From NCBI GenBank assembly GCA_002684875.1, contig NYVY01000099.1:1-8280 (forward strand): DNA of 8,280 nucleotides, written 5' to 3'. This document shows, piece by piece, positions 6,272-8,280 of the stretch. Both the position numbers and the translations under genes were made by a program. Below the pieces are notes generated by a model that did no database searches, was not told where the DNA came from, and worked only from the letters and a program-made list of their open reading frames with translations. Each line of letters begins with the position of its first letter. Position 1 is the stretch's first letter. The DNA comes from Pseudomonadota bacterium. Its GTDB lineage: Bacteria > Pseudomonadota > Gammaproteobacteria > Burkholderiales > Burkholderiaceae_A.

Positions 6272-6487
6272 ATGAAAAAATATATAATTTTAGGAGTTCT
6301 GTTTAGTTCTGTTTTAAATGGATGTTCAAAATCCTCTAAATCACCAGAAGAATTATGTGTTGAGGCACAATTAAAACTTTACGATCAAGCAAAGCCTGGA
6401 ACAAAACAACGAAGTTATTTTGACACTGCTTTTAAAAGCAGAGACGCTTACAACGCTTGGGCATGGCGAGAGTGTATGAAAAAATAA
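6272..6487 (+). CDS. Small putative lipoprotein, unknown function
   Basis: I do not recognise the family. The 71-residue product has a lipoprotein signal peptide: MKKYIILGVLFSSVLNGC, with the lipobox LNGC placing the lipidated Cys at 18. SKSSKS after it has no Asp at +2, so outer-membrane sorting is likely by the Lol rule. The mature part of about 54 residues is mainly polar and probably helical, with two further cysteines at 29 (EELCVEAQ) and 68 (AWRECMKK) near its two ends, able to form one disulfide closing a helical pair. AGG about 8 bases before the ATG is the likely ribosome binding site. It lies 102 bases after SelO; a TATAAA at 6253-6258 is a possible own -10 box. Confidence 0.75.
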   Translation: MKKYIILGVLFSSVLNGCSKSSKSPEELCVEAQLKLYDQAKPGTKQRSYFDTAFKSRDAYNAWAWRECMKK

Positions 6488-6821
6488 AATTCATAGCCTA
6501 AAAATATAGCTATTTAATATCAAGTCAATATTAAACTCTTAGATACGTATTTAAAGTTTGTTTAAAGACTTTATGAATAAAAGATTATTATTGTTTTTTA
6601 TAAGAATTTTTTTTCAATGAAGAAAATTTTCTCAACAGCTCTTATTGTGGATTATTAAGGATATTCCCCTTTTTCCTTTGAATGACCCAAAATATACAAA
6701 GAGATAATCTGTTGGGTGATGTTTTGAAATTTAATGCTGTCGCAGTTTGTTATAGTTATTGACTGTTCATTGAGCATAAATTGTTAGGATACTGTCTAGG
6801 TTTCGATTATAAGGTTTAATT
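6488..6821. other. AT-rich intergenic region with inverted repeats, no supported gene
   Basis: This 334-base spacer starts with a weak hairpin just after the lipoprotein stop (ATAGC 6493-6497 with GCTAT 6509-6513). A perfect 8-base inverted repeat follows, TTTAATAT (6513-6520) and ATATTAAA (6528-6535), around a 7-base loop. Mini-ORFs at 6617-6658 (13 codons, MKKIFSTALIVDY, resembling the start of a signal peptide) and from 6682 (26 codons) lack good ribosome binding sites. The last 70 bases should hold the promoter of the flavoprotein gene; TTGACT at 6759-6764 is a -35-like box without a good -10 partner. Confidence 0.5.
6513..6535. repeat. Perfect 8-base inverted repeat after the lipoprotein gene
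   Basis: TTTAATAT and ATATTAAA flank CAAGTCA. The arms are purely A/T, so chance is a serious alternative. It overlaps the end of a weaker hairpin, and together they may form the 3' end of the lipoprotein transcript. Confidence 0.3.
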
Positions 6822-7796
6822 ATGAAGAAAGTTGCAATCATTGGAGCAGGCCTGTCGGGATTAACGGCCTCATATTTTTTAGAAGATTATGCCGAGGTAT
6901 TTATTTTCGAAAAGTCCAATGGGTTAGGGGGTCGTATGTCAACACGAAGGTACGACCGTTATTCCTTTGATCATGGTGCGCAATACTTTACAGCTAAAAC
7001 AAAGCAATTTTTGGATTTTATCAAACCATTAATAGATACTGGTGCTGTAAAAAGATGGGATACAAAATGTGTAAACATTGTTAATTACAATGTTGTTGAA
7101 GAACAGAACTGGAATAGTCAAGAACCTCATTTCGTTGGAGTTCCAGGGATGAATCAATTAGGTAAACATTTTGCTACAGGCAGAAATATTTTTATGAAAA
7201 AAAAAGTCGTATCCATTGAGGTAGATTCTAAAGGCGCGGTAAGAGACGAGGATGGAAAAATTTATAATGGTTTTGATTTGATAATATTCGCTGTACCTGG
7301 TCCTCAAGCACTTTCTCTCTTATTACCATCGTTTAATTATTATGACGAAATAAAAAAAATAGAGATGAATCCGTGTTTTTCGCTACTGTTAGGGTTTGAT
7401 AAAGAATTAGCGATTGATTTTGGGGCCGCAAAAATATTAGATTCAGATGTTAGTTGGCTGGCAGTAAATAGTAAAAAACCTGGTAGATCTGATCCTTTTT
7501 CTCTTGTGCTGCAATCCTCGGTTAATTTTGCTAGGAAAAATATTAACGAAGATCACAATAAAATTATGGCGCATCTCATGGAAGAAACAACACGGATTAT
7601 TAAATGCGACGTTAGCTCTGCTAGTGTTAAAAAAATTCACAGATGGGTTTATGCTAGTAATCAAAAAAAAGAGAATAAATCATTCTTTTTAGACCGAAAG
7701 CTTAAATTGGCAGTATGCGGCGATTGGTGCAACAATGGAAAGGTTGAGGGAGCATTTTGCTCTGCGTACGATCTCATTGCTGAATTAAAAAAGTAA
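6822..7796 (+). CDS. Renalase-like FAD-dependent oxidoreductase (COG3380 type)
   Basis: A 324-residue flavoprotein of the amine-oxidase/renalase superfamily, soluble and cytoplasmic with no signal peptide. The N-terminal dinucleotide fold is VAIIGAGLSGLTAS (4-17), with GxGxxG and Glu30 closing the second strand (FIFEK) for the adenosine ribose. GLGGRMSTRR (34-43) and FDHGAQYFT (49-57) are the group's second FAD motif. VGVPGMNQLG (105-114) and IFAVPGPQ (155-162) follow, and the C-terminal FAD motif is VCGDWCNNGKVEGAFCSA (298-315). Length is typical and the gene looks complete. Substrates of bacterial members are mostly unknown; renalase oxidises off-pathway dihydro-NAD(P) isomers, so a repair role is possible but inferred. 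ATAAGG 7 bases before the ATG supports this start. It is preceded by a 334-base spacer, so it probably has its own promoter. Confidence 0.92.
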   Translation: MKKVAIIGAGLSGLTASYFLEDYAEVFIFEKSNGLGGRMSTRRYDRYSFDHGAQYFTAKTKQFLDFIKPLIDTGAVKRWDTKCVNIVNYNVVEEQNWNSQEPHFVGVPGMNQLGKHFATGRNIFMKKKVVSIEVDSKGAVRDEDGKIYNGFDLIIFAVPGPQALSLLLPSFNYYDEIKKIEMNPCFSLLLGFDKELAIDFGAAKILDSDVSWLAVNSKKPGRSDPFSLVLQSSVNFARKNINEDHNKIMAHLMEETTRIIKCDVSSASVKKIHRWVYASNQKKENKSFFLDRKLKLAVCGDWCNNGKVEGAFCSAYDLIAELKK

Positions 7797-7986
7797 GTTT
7801 TTCTAAGTCTAATAATGTTACTTAAAGGTTTAATATTTAGTCGATTCTTGCGATCTTTTTAAAACTCATAATTGCATTAACATAACATACTGCGATTACC
7901 TTAAAATGGCTTTAATAATGGTGTAACGTACTATTATTTTCATTAGTGCAATGTTGTTATTTACAATATTTAAATTAACAATAAAA

Positions 7987-8000
7987 GGAGTAGAAACTCC
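7987..8000 (+). promoter_or_regulatory. Small hairpin in the leader of the MazG-like gene
   Basis: GGAGT and ACTCC form a perfect 5-base stem with an AGAA tetraloop, 41 bases upstream of the GTG start. The 5' arm is part of AAGGAG, a Shine-Dalgarno-like sequence that has no start codon behind it. It may be a leader structure; no regulatory function is shown. Confidence 0.3.
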
Positions 8001-8030
8001 CTGTACAATTATACTTTCATTTTTGTTCAG

Positions 8031-8035
8031 AGAGG
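8031..8035 (+). promoter_or_regulatory. Ribosome binding site fixing the GTG start of the MazG-like gene
   Basis: AGAGG lies 6 bases before GTG 8042, matching the position for initiation. It decides for the GTG start in the absence of an in-frame ATG. Confidence 0.65.
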
Positions 8036-8041
8036 TTTTGC

Positions 8042-8280
8042 GTGGAAACATTAACAAAAAAGATTAGAAAGTTTGTCAAAGAAAGAGATTGGGAGCAATT
8101 CCATTCACCAAAAAATATTGCAATATCAATATCATTAGAATCTTCTGAGTTATTAGAAATTTTTCAGTGGAGTAGAGGGTTATCTTGGTCTGAGTTTGAG
8201 GATGACCGGTTAAAGTCCCGTGCTGAAGAAGAACTCTCTGATGTTCTTATATACTTAATAAGGTTTGCTGATTTGGCGGG
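8042..8280 (+). CDS. MazG-like nucleotide pyrophosphohydrolase (dCTPase/RS21-C6 type), partial
   Basis: The frame starts at GTG 8042 and is cut by the window edge after 79 codons. It encodes an all-alpha NTP pyrophosphatase of the MazG superfamily, which hydrolyses (d)NTPs to the monophosphate and pyrophosphate with Mg2+. The metal-binding motifs are ISLESSELLEIFQW (30-43), with Glu33 and Glu36 as ExxE, and EEELSDVLIYLIRFADLA (62-79), with Glu64 and Asp67 as ExxD. The SELLEIFQW stretch and the N-terminal KIRKFVKERDWEQFHSPKN are typical of the small single-domain dCTPase-like group (about 100-120 residues when whole), so about 25-40 residues are missing. AGAGG with a 6-base spacer lies before the GTG and sets this start; no ATG occurs nearby in frame. 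Its job is probably nucleotide-pool cleaning. Confidence 0.9.
   Translation, partial: METLTKKIRKFVKERDWEQFHSPKNIAISISLESSELLEIFQWSRGLSWSEFEDDRLKSRAEEELSDVLIYLIRFADLA

Larger units (their letters stand above)
7797..8041. other. Intergenic region before the MazG-like gene
   Basis: These 245 bases hold no credible ORF. AAGTAA (7791-7796) and TTACTT (7818-7823) form a loose dyad over the flavoprotein stop. TTGTTA (7954-7959) and TAACAA (7976-7981) form an inverted repeat, and a short tight hairpin lies at 7987-8000. The promoter and leader of the pyrophosphohydrolase gene must be here, but no convincing -35/-10 pair stands out. Confidence 0.45.

Noticed and set aside
7443..7692. Antisense ORF 7443-7664 and out-of-frame ORF 7504-7692 in the flavoprotein
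   Set aside because: They are contained in the FAD oxidoreductase frame, which has its conserved C-terminal motif right after them, so they are shadows.
1..8280. Defence island, toxin-antitoxin, phage, transposon, CRISPR or biosynthetic cluster
   Set aside because: No transposase, integrase, nuclease, Cas gene, repeat-spacer array, terminal repeats or cluster enzymes were seen; the partial MazG-like protein is of the small house-cleaning type and has no toxin beside it in the window.

Overview
The window is an AT-rich, densely coded stretch of bacterial chromosome. It probably comes from a Gram-negative proteobacterium: there are Sec signal peptides, a lipobox lipoprotein, a surface-adhesin protein E family member, a proteobacterial-type SelO and a COG3380-type flavoprotein. 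Low GC, short intergenic spaces and TTG/GTG starts would fit a small-genome aquatic gamma- or betaproteobacterium, but the sequence does not settle the lineage. I see no rRNA, tRNA, CRISPR array, insertion sequence, integrase or phage gene.

Left part (1-3654), mostly minus strand. A possible gene start runs off the left edge (47 to 1, minus). Upstream of it is a SulP anion transporter with a C-terminal STAS domain, which starts at a TTG behind a strong Shine-Dalgarno. A 372-base spacer holds a perfect inverted repeat near the SulP start and a plausible promoter for a small secreted four-cysteine protein on the plus strand (2027-2308). That gene converges on a short-chain dehydrogenase (2404-3207, minus). 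The dehydrogenase lies downstream of, and perhaps in one transcript with, a small secreted surface-adhesin protein E-like protein (3289-3654, minus).

Middle (3655-6169). A roughly 500-base spacer separates the divergent halves. Its right end carries two short overlapping ORFs with cysteine-rich ends; the second stops 7 bases before a secreted cupredoxin-like copper protein (4153-4617) that has almost no ribosome binding site of its own. A strong bulged hairpin separates the cupredoxin from SelO/YdiU (4715-6169), the pseudokinase-fold protein AMPylase, which has its catalytic residues and its conserved C-terminal cysteine.

Right part (6170-8280), plus strand: a 71-residue orphan lipoprotein, an AT-rich 334-base spacer with an inverted repeat and mini-ORFs, a renalase-like FAD oxidoreductase (6822-7796), and the N-terminal part of a MazG-like/dCTPase-type nucleotide pyrophosphohydrolase starting at GTG 8042 and cut by the window edge.

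Several genes would fit a redox and stress housekeeping theme (SelO, copper protein, flavoprotein, SDR, NTP house-cleaning), but each appears to be separately transcribed and no new multi-gene system is evident. The most interesting point is the possible leader-peptide control of the cupredoxin.
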